Of a stretch of 6,502 nucleotides of DNA, positions 1 through 6,135 are shown one piece after another. Position 1 is the stretch's first letter. Each line of letters begins with the position of its first letter. A program made the translations under genes and the position numbers. The notes under the pieces are model-generated. The model was given only the letters and a program-made list of their open reading frames with translations. It ran no database searches and was not told where the DNA came from. The stretch is from Muribaculaceae bacterium (GTDB taxonomy: Bacteria > Bacteroidota > Bacteroidia > Bacteroidales > Muribaculaceae): positions 1 through 6,502 of the forward strand of contig VSPW01000114.1 of NCBI GenBank assembly GCA_009775535.1, read 5' to 3'.

Positions 1-15
1 AAAAAATATAAGAAT

Positions 16-618
16 ATGAAAACTGAACAATCCCAAAAAGATACAAAAGACAGTCCTATGGCTGACAATAATACTACACAAACCGAAATCGAAGATGTAA
101 CGGCAGGATTCACCGAAGACGGACCCGTTGATCCGGAAATGATAGATGACGCATCCCAAGAGTTTGCACAGGAGCTTGAAGCCGCACAGGCTGCCCTTGA
201 AAAGGAAAAGAAGGAATACCTATTCCTGATGGCTGATTTCGACAACTTCCGCAAACGCGTACAAAAAGAGAAAGCTGAACTGATAAAGAACGGTGCAGAA
301 AAAGCCATGTTGGGCCTTCTTCCCATAGTAGATGACTTTGAACGCGGACTGGAAGCCATTAAAGATTCAACTGATGCTGATGTCGTAAAAGAAGGCATGG
401 TACTCATATACAATAAATTGATAAAATATCTGGAGTCTAACGGCGTAAAGGCTATTGAAAGTAATGGAGCAGAATTTGATGCGGAAATCCACGAAGCCAT
501 CGCCACAATACCCGCCCCTGCTCCAGAAATGAAAGGAAAAGTCATTGACACGACATCAAAAGGATACACCATATATGACAAAGTCCTGCGCCACCCGAAA
601 GTCGTTGTCGGCGAATAA
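16..618 (+). CDS. grpE: GrpE, nucleotide exchange factor of DnaK (Hsp70)
   Basis: Cytoplasmic co-chaperone that speeds ADP release from DnaK and so resets the Hsp70 cycle. The 200-residue product has the usual GrpE order. Residues 1-50 are an acidic, poorly conserved tail. Residues 50-95 are a charged, heptad-like segment expected to form the dimer coiled coil, including DNFRKR at 76-81. LPIVDDFERGL lies at 102-112. The C-terminal beta domain carries FDAEIHEAI (154-162) and GYTIYDKVLRHPKVVV (183-198), which match the family signature. FDAEIHEA has Ala where many GrpE proteins have Pro, a mild variation. The ATG at 16 is used because it gives a typical length; an in-frame ATG at 58 is possible, and neither has a Shine-Dalgarno, as is normal in Bacteroidota. 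dnaJ follows after 29 bp, so the two are almost certainly co-transcribed. Only 15 bp of upstream DNA are visible, so heat-shock control cannot be judged. Confidence 0.97.
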   Translation: MKTEQSQKDTKDSPMADNNTTQTEIEDVTAGFTEDGPVDPEMIDDASQEFAQELEAAQAALEKEKKEYLFLMADFDNFRKRVQKEKAELIKNGAEKAMLGLLPIVDDFERGLEAIKDSTDADVVKEGMVLIYNKLIKYLESNGVKAIESNGAEFDAEIHEAIATIPAPAPEMKGKVIDTTSKGYTIYDKVLRHPKVVVGE

Positions 619-647
619 ATAAACATTAAACATCAAAATCCACAACG

Positions 648-1808
648 ATGGACAAAAGAGATTATTACGAAATACTTGGGGTAAGCAAGACCGCAACAAA
701 GGACGAACTAAAAAAAGCATACCGCAAGCTGGCCATAAAATACCATCCGGACAAAAACCCTGGAGATAAGGACGCCGAAGAGAAATTCAAAGAGGCCGCC
801 GAAGCATACGATGTGCTTAGCGACGATGACAAACGTGCCCGTTACGACCAGTTCGGACACAATATGGGCCCGCAAGGGTTTGGCGGCGGAACTGGTGGTT
901 TCTATTCAGGTGGAGGAATGTCCATGGAAGACATTTTCTCTCAGTTCGGCGACATATTTGGCGGAGGCTTTGGAGGATTCGGCGGGGCTGCCGGAGGACG
1001 TACAAGGCAGAAACGCCAACGCCGGGGCAGTGACCTGCGCATAAAAGTCAAGCTGACTCTGGAGGACATAGCTAAAGGCGTAAGCAAGACCCTCAAAATA
1101 CCTACATACGTAAAATGTCAGCACTGCAACGGCACCGGCGCCCGCGATGGTGTAGCATTCGCCACATGCTCCACATGCCACGGCACAGGAAACATAACAC
1201 AGGTGCAGCAGACCATACTTGGTGCCATGCAATCGACATCGACATGCCCTACATGCGAAGGAACAGGTAAGGTAATAACCGAGAATTGCACATACTGCCA
1301 CGGCGAAGGAGTAATCCGCGAAGACTCTACCGTCTCATTCAACATACCGGCAGGCATAAGCGAAGGCATGACATTGACAATAAAAGGCAAAGGCAACGCC
1401 CCCAGGCACGGCGGTATCAATGGCGACCTTCTTGTAGTAATCGAGGAAATAAAGCACCCGGAATTGATACGTGACGGCAACGATCTTATCTATAACCTTA
1501 TGCTCGACATGCCTACAGCCATTCTGGGCGGCTCAGTTGAAGTACCGACAATCAGCGGACGGGCCAGGCTCAAAATTACGGCAGGAACGCAACCCGGCAA
1601 AGTGTTACGTCTCCGCGGCAAAGGGCTTCCGTCCACGGAAGGATACGGCACAGGCGATGAACTGATCAACGTCATGGTATACATGCCTGAAAAATTGTCC
1701 GACACCGAACGCCAGGCAATAGAATCGCTGAAATCATCACCCAACATGCTCCCTTCAGACTCAGAGAAAAAGAAAATATTCTCCAAGCTGCGCCACATAT
1801 TTGAATAA
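648..1808 (+). CDS. dnaJ: DnaJ (Hsp40), type I J-domain co-chaperone of DnaK
   Basis: Cytoplasmic J-protein that delivers unfolded clients to DnaK and stimulates its ATPase. The 386-residue product is a complete class I (type A) DnaJ. It has a J domain at 5-70 with the essential HPD at 33-35. A Gly/Phe-rich linker runs from about 70 to 115, followed by a basic stretch [10 protein letters not shown] (118-127). The zinc region has four CxxCxGxG repeats starting at C157, C174, C200 and C214, which bind two zinc ions. Two beta-sandwich substrate-binding domains follow (about 128-150 plus 225-300, and 300-346). A short C-terminal helical tail follows (347-386). All eight zinc-ligand cysteines are present and no domain is broken. 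Translation starts at the ATG at 648, 29 bp after grpE, with the A-rich leader typical of the group. DnaK itself is not in the window. Confidence 0.98.
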   Translation: MDKRDYYEILGVSKTATKDELKKAYRKLAIKYHPDKNPGDKDAEEKFKEAAEAYDVLSDDDKRARYDQFGHNMGPQGFGGGTGGFYSGGGMSMEDIFSQFGDIFGGGFGGFGGAAGGRTRQKRQRRGSDLRIKVKLTLEDIAKGVSKTLKIPTYVKCQHCNGTGARDGVAFATCSTCHGTGNITQVQQTILGAMQSTSTCPTCEGTGKVITENCTYCHGEGVIREDSTVSFNIPAGISEGMTLTIKGKGNAPRHGGINGDLLVVIEEIKHPELIRDGNDLIYNLMLDMPTAILGGSVEVPTISGRARLKITAGTQPGKVLRLRGKGLPSTEGYGTGDELINVMVYMPEKLSDTERQAIESLKSSPNMLPSDSEKKKIFSKLRHIFE

Positions 1809-1830
1809 GCTCTGGACAAAGACCTTAAGT

Positions 1831-1867
1831 ATAATGGCCGCTGTCAAGAACATACGGCGGCCATTAT
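1831..1867 (+). terminator. Hairpin after dnaJ, probable terminator without a clear U-tract
   Basis: An 11-bp perfect inverted repeat, ATAATGGCCGC (1831-1841) with GCGGCCATTAT (1857-1867), continues inward through a T-G wobble and two more pairs (1842-1844 with 1854-1856). This gives a 14-bp stem with a 9-nt loop. It begins 22 bp after the dnaJ stop and lies before the porQ promoter candidate, where an end-of-operon structure is expected. The bases after the stem (CTTGCCGG) are not a U-run. It may therefore act as a 3' stabilising hairpin or a factor-assisted terminator rather than a classical intrinsic one. The stem is seen in the sequence; the termination role is inferred. Confidence 0.6.
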
Positions 1868-1911
1868 CTTGCCGGGCATCCCACAATACAGCAACGCTTT
1901 TGCCGTTAATA

Positions 1912-1941
1912 TTGTAGTTAACATAATTATGGCTAACTTTG
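1912..1941 (+). promoter_or_regulatory. Candidate Bacteroidota-type promoter for the porQ cluster
   Basis: TAACTTTG at 1934-1941 matches the Bacteroidota sigma-ABfr -7 element TAnnTTTG exactly. TTG at 1912-1914 sits 19 bp upstream, in the place of the -33 TTTG element, though only the TTG part matches. Transcription would start a few bases after 1941, giving a leader of roughly 25-30 nt before the porQ ATG at 1975. The surrounding DNA (1905-1945) is AT-rich. The site lies between the post-dnaJ hairpin and the first gene of the five-gene cluster, where a promoter is needed. Confidence 0.55.
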
Positions 1942-1974
1942 CATAGCCACTATTGTACACCGGCACAAAATTTC

Positions 1975-3000
1975 ATGACCAACCGTCTTATCACATACAT
2001 ATGTATGGCTATATCCTTGGCAACAGCACTTTCGGCACATGCCCAGGATGGCACTTCAGCATACAGTTTCCTTAACATATCCCCTTCATCCAGGATATAT
2101 GGACTTGGAGGAATGAACATATCCATCGTTGGTGGGGACGTAAATTCCGCTGACCAGAATCCAGCCCTTCTTGGACAGGAAATGAATAATGAAGTGCAAT
2201 TCAGCTACATGCGGTATATAGGCTCAAGCAATTTTGCAGGCGTATCATATGCCCATAGCATAGGTGCACATGGCACATGGGGCGCTGCCATACGCTATCT
2301 TGGCTACGGGTCCATGACAGAGGCTGACGAATCGGGAAACATCACCGGAACATTCTCGGCATCCGATGCCATTTTTTCCGCAACCTATTCACATGATATA
2401 ACAGACAGGCTACGTGGCGGCATAAACCTGAAGATGGCTTACAGTTCGTATGCCGAGTTCTCCGCCATGGCAATCGCCACGGATATAGGCATAAACTATT
2501 ACGACGGCGAACGCGACCTGTCCCTGTCCGCAGTGATTGCAAATCTTGGAGGACAAGTAAAACGGTTCGACAACCGTTACGACAAGCTACCGCTGGACCT
2601 GCGCCTGGGATGGTCTCAAACATTCGGGTCACTACCGATACGCTTCTCAATCACAGCCTGGAATCTTACAAAATGGAAACTGCCATACATAGAGACCGGT
2701 GACGGGACTTCTGACGAAGACTTCAAAGTAAAGGATTCGTTCTCTTCAAACCTGTTCCGACATCTTGTATTCGGCGCTGATTTCGTTGGGTCTGACAACT
2801 TTTATATCGGATTGGGATACAACTATAAGACCCGTACCGATATGAGCACATATTCACGCAGCATACTTTCAGGATTCTCCCTCTCAGCAGGCCTTAGGGT
2901 ACGGGCTTTCGACCTAGGCGTCGCTTTTGCCCAGCCCCACACTGGAGCAACAACATTCATGTTCAACCTCAGTTGCGATATAAGCTACTTCCTTGAATAA
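1975..3000 (+). CDS. porQ: Type IX secretion system outer-membrane protein PorQ
   Basis: PorQ is a beta-barrel outer-membrane protein of the T9SS. In Porphyromonas it belongs to the PorU-PorV-PorQ-PorZ attachment complex, which processes secreted cargo and links it to surface lipopolysaccharide. The product (341 residues) begins with a signal peptide: a basic N-terminus (R4), a hydrophobic core at about 5-20, and AHA|Q, with cleavage predicted after A23. The mature start has the family hallmarks: SAYSFLNISPSSRIYGLGG, then the NPALL motif, then alternating amphipathic strands. It ends in FMFNLSCDISYFLE, with a terminal-strand pattern suited to outer-membrane insertion. The frame stays open upstream to a TTG at 1939, but that TTG lies inside the promoter candidate and would prepend 12 residues to the signal peptide, so the ATG at 1975 is chosen. 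It is first in the five-gene cluster. The family call is by motif recall, not a search. Confidence 0.88.
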   Translation: MTNRLITYICMAISLATALSAHAQDGTSAYSFLNISPSSRIYGLGGMNISIVGGDVNSADQNPALLGQEMNNEVQFSYMRYIGSSNFAGVSYAHSIGAHGTWGAAIRYLGYGSMTEADESGNITGTFSASDAIFSATYSHDITDRLRGGINLKMAYSSYAEFSAMAIATDIGINYYDGERDLSLSAVIANLGGQVKRFDNRYDKLPLDLRLGWSQTFGSLPIRFSITAWNLTKWKLPYIETGDGTSDEDFKVKDSFSSNLFRHLVFGADFVGSDNFYIGLGYNYKTRTDMSTYSRSILSGFSLSAGLRVRAFDLGVAFAQPHTGATTFMFNLSCDISYFLE

Positions 3001-3010
3001 ACTAACAACA

Positions 3011-3727
3011 ATGACCGATACGACTTACAATAAAATAATAATAGCCATCGACGGATTCTCGTCAAGTGGCAAAAGCACCATGGCACGCAGCCTTGCAGCA
3101 AAGATTGGATACCGATATATCGACTCCGGAGCAATGTACAGGGCGGTAACCTTATACGCCATGCGCCACGGAATGATATCAGAAGAAGGCATAGCCGATG
3201 CCCGCACATTGATATCAGCCCTCCCACAAATTTCAGTTGACTTCAAAGTAATGCCAGATGGAAGCCAGCATACTCTGCTTTGTGGAGAGGACGTTGAGAC
3301 CGCCATCAGGAAACTGGACGTGTCCTCAAACGTATCACAGGTGGCAGCAATACCGGAAATAAGGCATGCGCTTGTTGCCATGCAGCAGGCCATGGGCAAA
3401 GAAAAAGGCATAGTAATGGATGGTAGGGACATAGGCACTACTGTATTCCCAGACGCTGAATTGAAAATATTTGTTGATGCATCCGCTCAGACTAGGGCAC
3501 AAAGACGTTTTACCGAAATGCTGGCAAAAGGGGCTGAGGTAAACTTTGAAGATATATTGGCCAACGTTGTCCACCGCGACCATATTGACCAGACCAGGGA
3601 AGAAAGCCCCTTAAGATGCGCAGACGATGCATTGCACCTCGACAACTCCACATTGACCCCTGAAGAACAGGACAACTGGCTGATGGAACGTTTCAAGGCC
3701 ACTATAGCCCACACATCAGTAAAATGA
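3011..3727 (+). CDS. cmk: Cytidylate kinase (CMP/dCMP kinase)
   Basis: Cytoplasmic kinase that transfers phosphate from ATP to CMP or dCMP, feeding CDP and dCDP to RNA, DNA and phospholipid synthesis. In the 238-residue product the P-loop GFSSSGKST is at 15-23. The CMP-binding DSGAMYRA is at 38-45 and GRDIGT at 138-143. The lid region HRDHIDQTREESPLRCADDA is at 188-207, with R189, D193 and R196 where the family has its conserved Arg and Asp residues. The length is close to the usual 220-230, and nothing is missing. The chosen ATG at 3011 is 10 bp after the porQ stop. A TTG at 2993 inside the end of porQ is in frame but unlikely, since the family aligns from about residue 8 of the shorter form. 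The stop overlaps the ispH start (ATGA at 3724-3727), so translation of the two is probably coupled. Confidence 0.96.
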   Translation: MTDTTYNKIIIAIDGFSSSGKSTMARSLAAKIGYRYIDSGAMYRAVTLYAMRHGMISEEGIADARTLISALPQISVDFKVMPDGSQHTLLCGEDVETAIRKLDVSSNVSQVAAIPEIRHALVAMQQAMGKEKGIVMDGRDIGTTVFPDAELKIFVDASAQTRAQRRFTEMLAKGAEVNFEDILANVVHRDHIDQTREESPLRCADDALHLDNSTLTPEEQDNWLMERFKATIAHTSVK

Positions 3728-4599
3728 TGGAAACAAAAGTTGAGATAGACAACTCATCCGGATTCTGTTTCGGAGTCGTGACCGCCATCAGAAAAGCAGA
3801 AGAGGCGCTTGACAGCACAGGCAGTCTATATTGCCTTGGGGATATAGTCCATAACAGTGATGAGGTTGAACGGTTGAGGTCCAGGGGACTTATAACCATA
3901 ACGCATGAACAGATGGCATCTCTCAGAAACGTCAAGGTTTTGTTGCGGGCACACGGTGAGCCCCCTTCCACATACGAACTTGCACGGCGTAACAATATAG
4001 AGATAATTGATGCCACATGTCCTGTCGTACTTCAACTCCAAAAGCGGATAAAATCCGCCTACTCTGCGACTGAACCACGGCCACAGATAGTCATATACGG
4101 CAAAAACGGCCATGCTGAAGTAAACGGACTTGTAGGTCAGACCGATGGCGATGCCATTGTCGTGGAAGACGCTGCCGGTCTCGACAAAGTTGACTTCACC
4201 CGCGATATTGCCCTGTACTCCCAGACAACAAAATCACTGGAAGGCTTCACCCGCAGCATCGACCTTATTTCCAAACGCAAGTCTCCGGCAGCGCACTTTG
4301 AAAGATTCGACACCATATGCAGACAGGTCGCCAACCGCGTTTCTCATTTACGGGAATTTGCATCGGCCCATAACGTAGTCCTCTTTGTAGCCGGACATAA
4401 AAGCAGCAACGGTAAGATATTATATAATGAATGTAAAGCCGTAAACGAAGCTACCTATCTGGTTGCAAATGAAAACGAGATCGATCCCTCGTGGCTATAC
4501 GGTGCTGGCTCAATCGGTGTATGCGGCGCAACATCTACCCCACGGTGGCTGATGGAGAATGTAAAGAACCGCGCCATCAAGATAACATCCGCACAATAA
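3724..4599 (+). CDS. ispH: 4-hydroxy-3-methylbut-2-enyl diphosphate reductase
   Basis: Last enzyme of the methylerythritol phosphate (MEP) route: it reduces HMBPP to IPP and DMAPP using an Fe-S cluster. The 291-residue product has the three cluster cysteines in their family contexts: C15 in GFCFGV, C99 in DATCP and C199 in DTIC. Substrate-pocket residues are also present: H43 (VHN), H77 (RAHGEP), H130 and the catalytic E132 (GHAEVNG), T168/T169 (SQTT), S227-S228-N229 (KSSNG) and S271 (GATSTP). It is thus a complete single-domain IspH without the ribosomal S1 fusion seen in some Firmicutes. The start overlaps the cmk stop by 4 bp. A second ATG at 3727 follows at once, and which one is used cannot be told. 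The presence of ispH implies that the organism makes isoprenoids by the MEP route. cmk-ispH adjacency recurs in several phyla (established from memory). Confidence 0.97.
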   Translation: MMETKVEIDNSSGFCFGVVTAIRKAEEALDSTGSLYCLGDIVHNSDEVERLRSRGLITITHEQMASLRNVKVLLRAHGEPPSTYELARRNNIEIIDATCPVVLQLQKRIKSAYSATEPRPQIVIYGKNGHAEVNGLVGQTDGDAIVVEDAAGLDKVDFTRDIALYSQTTKSLEGFTRSIDLISKRKSPAAHFERFDTICRQVANRVSHLREFASAHNVVLFVAGHKSSNGKILYNECKAVNEATYLVANENEIDPSWLYGAGSIGVCGATSTPRWLMENVKNRAIKITSAQ

Positions 4600-4605
4600 A
4601 GCCGT

Positions 4606-5106
4606 ATGGACAACTTCGTTGCTATTGACGTAGAGACCGCAAACTACCAACCTACAAGCATATGCTCTATAGGTGCAGTTAAAGTAAAAGGAGGGGTTAT
4701 TGTCGATTCATTCTACACACTCGTACAGCCTGAACCCAATTACTACATACGCAGGTTTACACAGGAAATACACGGGATAAGCCGTGAGATGACCGATGAT
4801 GCCCCTGCATTCGGCTCCATATGGGGAGATCTCGAACGGTTCATCGAAGGGCTTCCGCTTGTCGCCCACAACAAATCATTTGATGAAAAGTGCATAAAGG
4901 CGACATGCAGCATATACCAGATAGATTATCCCGAATATCCATTCCTATGCACATTGCAGGCATCCCGCAAACAAATCCCTAAATATGAATGCGGATCACA
5001 CTCCCTCCCTGTGATATGCCGTTTTTTCGGTATACCATTCAATAACCACCACAATGCACTTGCCGATGCTGAGGCATGCGCAAAGATAGCGATGACCCTA
5101 CTTTAA
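4606..5106 (+). CDS. Single-domain DEDDh 3'-5' exonuclease (DnaQ/EXOIII fold)
   Basis: Predicted cytoplasmic 3'-5' exonuclease of the DnaQ-like superfamily, which releases nucleotides with two metal ions. All five catalytic residues are visible in the 166-residue product: D8 and E10 in AIDVET, D93 in HNKSFDEKC, and H149 and D154 in HNALADAE (the HxAxxD form that defines DEDDh). It is only the exonuclease domain, with no polymerase, BRCT or helicase part. It resembles the EXOIII domain of DNA polymerase III epsilon or PolC but is a separate small protein, so it need not be the replicative proofreader. The true substrate (DNA repair intermediates, RNA ends or small oligonucleotides) cannot be told from sequence. 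It starts 6 bp after ispH, and its TAA is directly followed by the ATG of the next gene, which favours re-initiation by the same ribosomes. Confidence 0.9.
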   Translation: MDNFVAIDVETANYQPTSICSIGAVKVKGGVIVDSFYTLVQPEPNYYIRRFTQEIHGISREMTDDAPAFGSIWGDLERFIEGLPLVAHNKSFDEKCIKATCSIYQIDYPEYPFLCTLQASRKQIPKYECGSHSLPVICRFFGIPFNNHHNALADAEACAKIAMTLL

Positions 5107-5427
5107 ATGACAGACAGATTCACAGCTGCACTTCTAACAGTAATCATGACTATATCAGTGTCATGTTCCCAGCCATCAGATAATACTACCCCAAATATAA
5201 GCATACCTGACAAAAACATCGTCTCAATTGCTGAAGCAGATGCCACTGAAGCTATTTATGCACTGGATTCAGACGTAAAGCTTGAAGGAATATTATTGAA
5301 ACTTCGGGCAAAAGAGCAATACTTGCGTAATCATGGCCTCAATGCTACAGCAGACCTGTATATTGAAACAATCGAACATACTTTGGCCAGCCAATCACCA
5401 CAATTAGCATCACGCCTTGGCATCTGA
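5107..5427 (+). CDS. Small putative lipoprotein of unknown function
   Basis: I do not recognise this 106-residue protein. Residues 5-19 are hydrophobic and end at C20 in TISVSCSQPSDN, which suggests a type II signal peptide and a lipidated Cys20. The lipobox is weak: position -3 is Ser instead of Leu, Val or Ile, and the n-region carries only R4 next to D3. After a Ser/Asn/Pro-rich linker (21-36), residues 38-105 look entirely helical, with AEADATEAIYAL and LEGILLKLRAKEQYLRNHGLNATADLYIETIEHTL, like a small helical-hairpin or TPR-like unit. If exported it would sit in the periplasm, anchored in a membrane. It begins directly after the exonuclease stop and is last in the cluster. Its final 18 bp overlap the 3' end of the opposing acetyltransferase gene. 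It is likely real because of the exact junction and coherent composition; function unknown. Confidence 0.75.
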   Translation: MTDRFTAALLTVIMTISVSCSQPSDNTTPNISIPDKNIVSIAEADATEAIYALDSDVKLEGILLKLRAKEQYLRNHGLNATADLYIETIEHTLASQSPQLASRLGI

Positions 5428-5432
5428 GCCAA
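5383..5432. repeat. Paired TTGGC/GCCAA inverted repeats at convergent gene ends
   Basis: Two short inverted repeats stand 22 bp apart: TTGGC-CA-GCCAA (5383-5394) and TTGGC-ATCTGA-GCCAA (5417-5432). They span the stop codons of both converging genes. Because the half-sites are identical, the outer pair (5383-5387 with 5428-5432) and inner pair (5390-5394 with 5417-5421) can also join into one nested hairpin with a 22-nt loop, symmetrical for both strands. No other terminator candidate is visible between the two genes. There is no U-run, and three of the four half-sites lie within the lipoprotein reading frame, so the pattern could be chance. A role as a bidirectional terminator is only an inference. 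Confidence 0.3.
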
Positions 5433-5973
5433 CTCCATAAACAATCCTATGAAGCGCTGCCGACACAGTACCCGGGTCTATTCCGTCACATGATGTGCAC
5501 ATAAGCGTCAACCCTACCGGAGGCAGCCCCGGCGAATATGGAGGCTGGACATACGGATAATCCATGCATTCAAATCCATGACGCCGGTAAAAAGCGATAC
5601 GGCGGTCTGCCATACTGTTAGAGCCGGCCGGTTCAACCTCCAATAAAACAGGCTTGCTGCATCTGGCAACAAATTCATCAAGCACACATCCACCAAGTCC
5701 ATCTCCACGGCAGGAGGAATCTATAGCAAAATGTTCTATATATATCACGTCCCCGAGATCCCAATACGTAAGCATGCCCGATACATTTCCGTCTGAAGCA
5801 TGTATAAGCATAAGGTTAAGTCCCTTATCGCCGGCAGCCGCCCGACATAAAATATCATCCAAAGGTCGCCGTTCTTCTTCCGGAAATGAATTGAAATAGA
5901 TTTCCGACAATGACGCCAACTGCAATCCATCACATTTTCTGACAGGACAAAGCAAATTATTTTTCATATGCAT
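5410..5973 (-). CDS. GNAT family N-acetyltransferase
   Basis: Predicted cytoplasmic acetyltransferase using acetyl-CoA; the substrate is unknown. In the 187-residue product the acetyl-CoA pyrophosphate-binding motif A is SSCRGDGLGGCVLDEF (86-101), with RxxGxG at 89-94. It is preceded by the beta-4 strand IYIEHFAID (77-85). Motif B follows as LLEVEP (110-115) and AFYRRHGFE (127-135). The N-terminal SFPEEERRPLDDIL (29-42) is typical of a group of Bacteroidota GNAT proteins. After about residue 160 the tail shows no recognisable domain. Two near-adjacent ATGs (5973 and 5967) are possible starts. With the promoter candidate just upstream, the first leaves a leader of only about 10-15 nt, so the second is also reasonable. 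It is transcribed alone, converging on the porQ cluster and diverging from the sigma factor gene. Confidence 0.88.
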   Translation of the reverse strand: MHMKNNLLCPVRKCDGLQLASLSEIYFNSFPEEERRPLDDILCRAAAGDKGLNLMLIHASDGNVSGMLTYWDLGDVIYIEHFAIDSSCRGDGLGGCVLDEFVARCSKPVLLEVEPAGSNSMADRRIAFYRRHGFECMDYPYVQPPYSPGLPPVGLTLMCTSCDGIDPGTVSAALHRIVYGVGSDAKA

Positions 5974-5988
5974 TTAATTTAACCCTGA

Positions 5989-6021
5989 CAAAGATAATCA
6001 TAAGTCGATTGCAAAACCAAA
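5989..6021 (-). promoter_or_regulatory. Candidate - strand promoter for the GNAT gene
   Basis: Read on the - strand, TATCTTTG (5996 down to 5989) fits the -7 consensus TAnnTTTG exactly. TTTG (6021 down to 6018, within TTTTGG) lies 21 bp upstream as a full match to the -33 element. A second TTTG (6015 to 6012) would leave only a 15-bp spacer and is less likely. Transcription would begin shortly after 5989 and give a very short leader. Both boxes match and the position is right for the acetyltransferase gene. The -33 element lies inside the left arm of the large inverted repeat described separately. Confidence 0.6.
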
Positions 6022-6065
6022 ATTTGTTTTTGTCGAGCGTAAGAATCAACGACAAAAAATTTTGG
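6017..6065. repeat. Imperfect inverted repeat in the divergent promoter region
   Basis: The left arm CCAAAATTTGTTTTTGTCG (6017-6035) matches the reverse complement of the right arm CGACAAAAAATTTTGG (6050-6065), with only a 3-nt insertion in the left arm. The innermost 9 bp (TTTTTGTCG/CGACAAAAA) pair perfectly, and the arms are separated by 14 nt. It lies midway between two divergent genes and includes the -33 element of the - strand promoter candidate. It could be an operator, an RNA hairpin in a sigma-factor leader, or a chance product of AT-rich DNA. A + strand promoter for the sigma gene is unclear: AAATTTTG (6057-6064) partly fits the -7 element, but the nearest TTTTTG (6027-6032) is 24 bp away. 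The repeat is seen directly; its role is inferred. Confidence 0.5.
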
Positions 6066-6069
6066 CAAA

Positions 6070-6135
6070 ATGAAACTTTCGGAATTAAATCTGCATCTAA
6101 TGAGGCACAACAAATTCAATGCAAGTCCGACATGA
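6070..6135 (+). CDS. Possible 21-residue leader peptide overlapping the sigma gene start
   Basis: A short frame starts with the ATG at 6070, directly after an A-rich stretch (GGCAAA), and encodes MKLSELNLHLMRHNKFNASP plus Thr. It ends with TGA at 6133-6135, which overlaps the sigma factor ATG (6132-6134) in an ATGA junction. That geometry is the one that couples translation at cmk-ispH in this same window. The peptide has no run of one amino acid that would mark a classical attenuator, no signal peptide and no known motif. A 21-codon frame arises easily by chance, so it is kept only as a candidate because of the junction. Confidence 0.25.
   Translation: MKLSELNLHLMRHNKFNASPT

Noticed and set aside
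889..1010. GGCGGA/GGAGGA-rich tract in dnaJ as a repeat element
   Set aside because: It encodes the normal Gly/Phe-rich linker of DnaJ and needs no other explanation.
906..1301. 131-codon open frame on the - strand opposite dnaJ
   Set aside because: It lies wholly antisense to the G/F and zinc-finger region of dnaJ. Its Cys/Ala-rich product mirrors the CxxCxGxG codons, and it has no motif, promoter or conserved context.
1490..1819. 109-codon - strand frame opposite the end of dnaJ
   Set aside because: It is antisense to a well-conserved gene, with a composition that is a by-product of dnaJ codon choice and no recognisable domain.
3025..3438. 137-codon - strand frame opposite cmk, and a similar one at 3702-4016 opposite ispH
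   Set aside because: Both are fully inside highly conserved enzyme genes and have no independent support; they are shadow frames.
3724..4599. Possible IspH fusion to ribosomal protein S1, as known in some Firmicutes next to cmk
   Set aside because: The protein ends at 291 residues straight after the IspH domain, and no S1 repeats follow.
5654..5899. 81-codon + strand frame inside the GNAT gene
   Set aside because: The GNAT reading frame on the - strand has clear motifs; this one is Ser/Pro-rich noise from the opposite strand.
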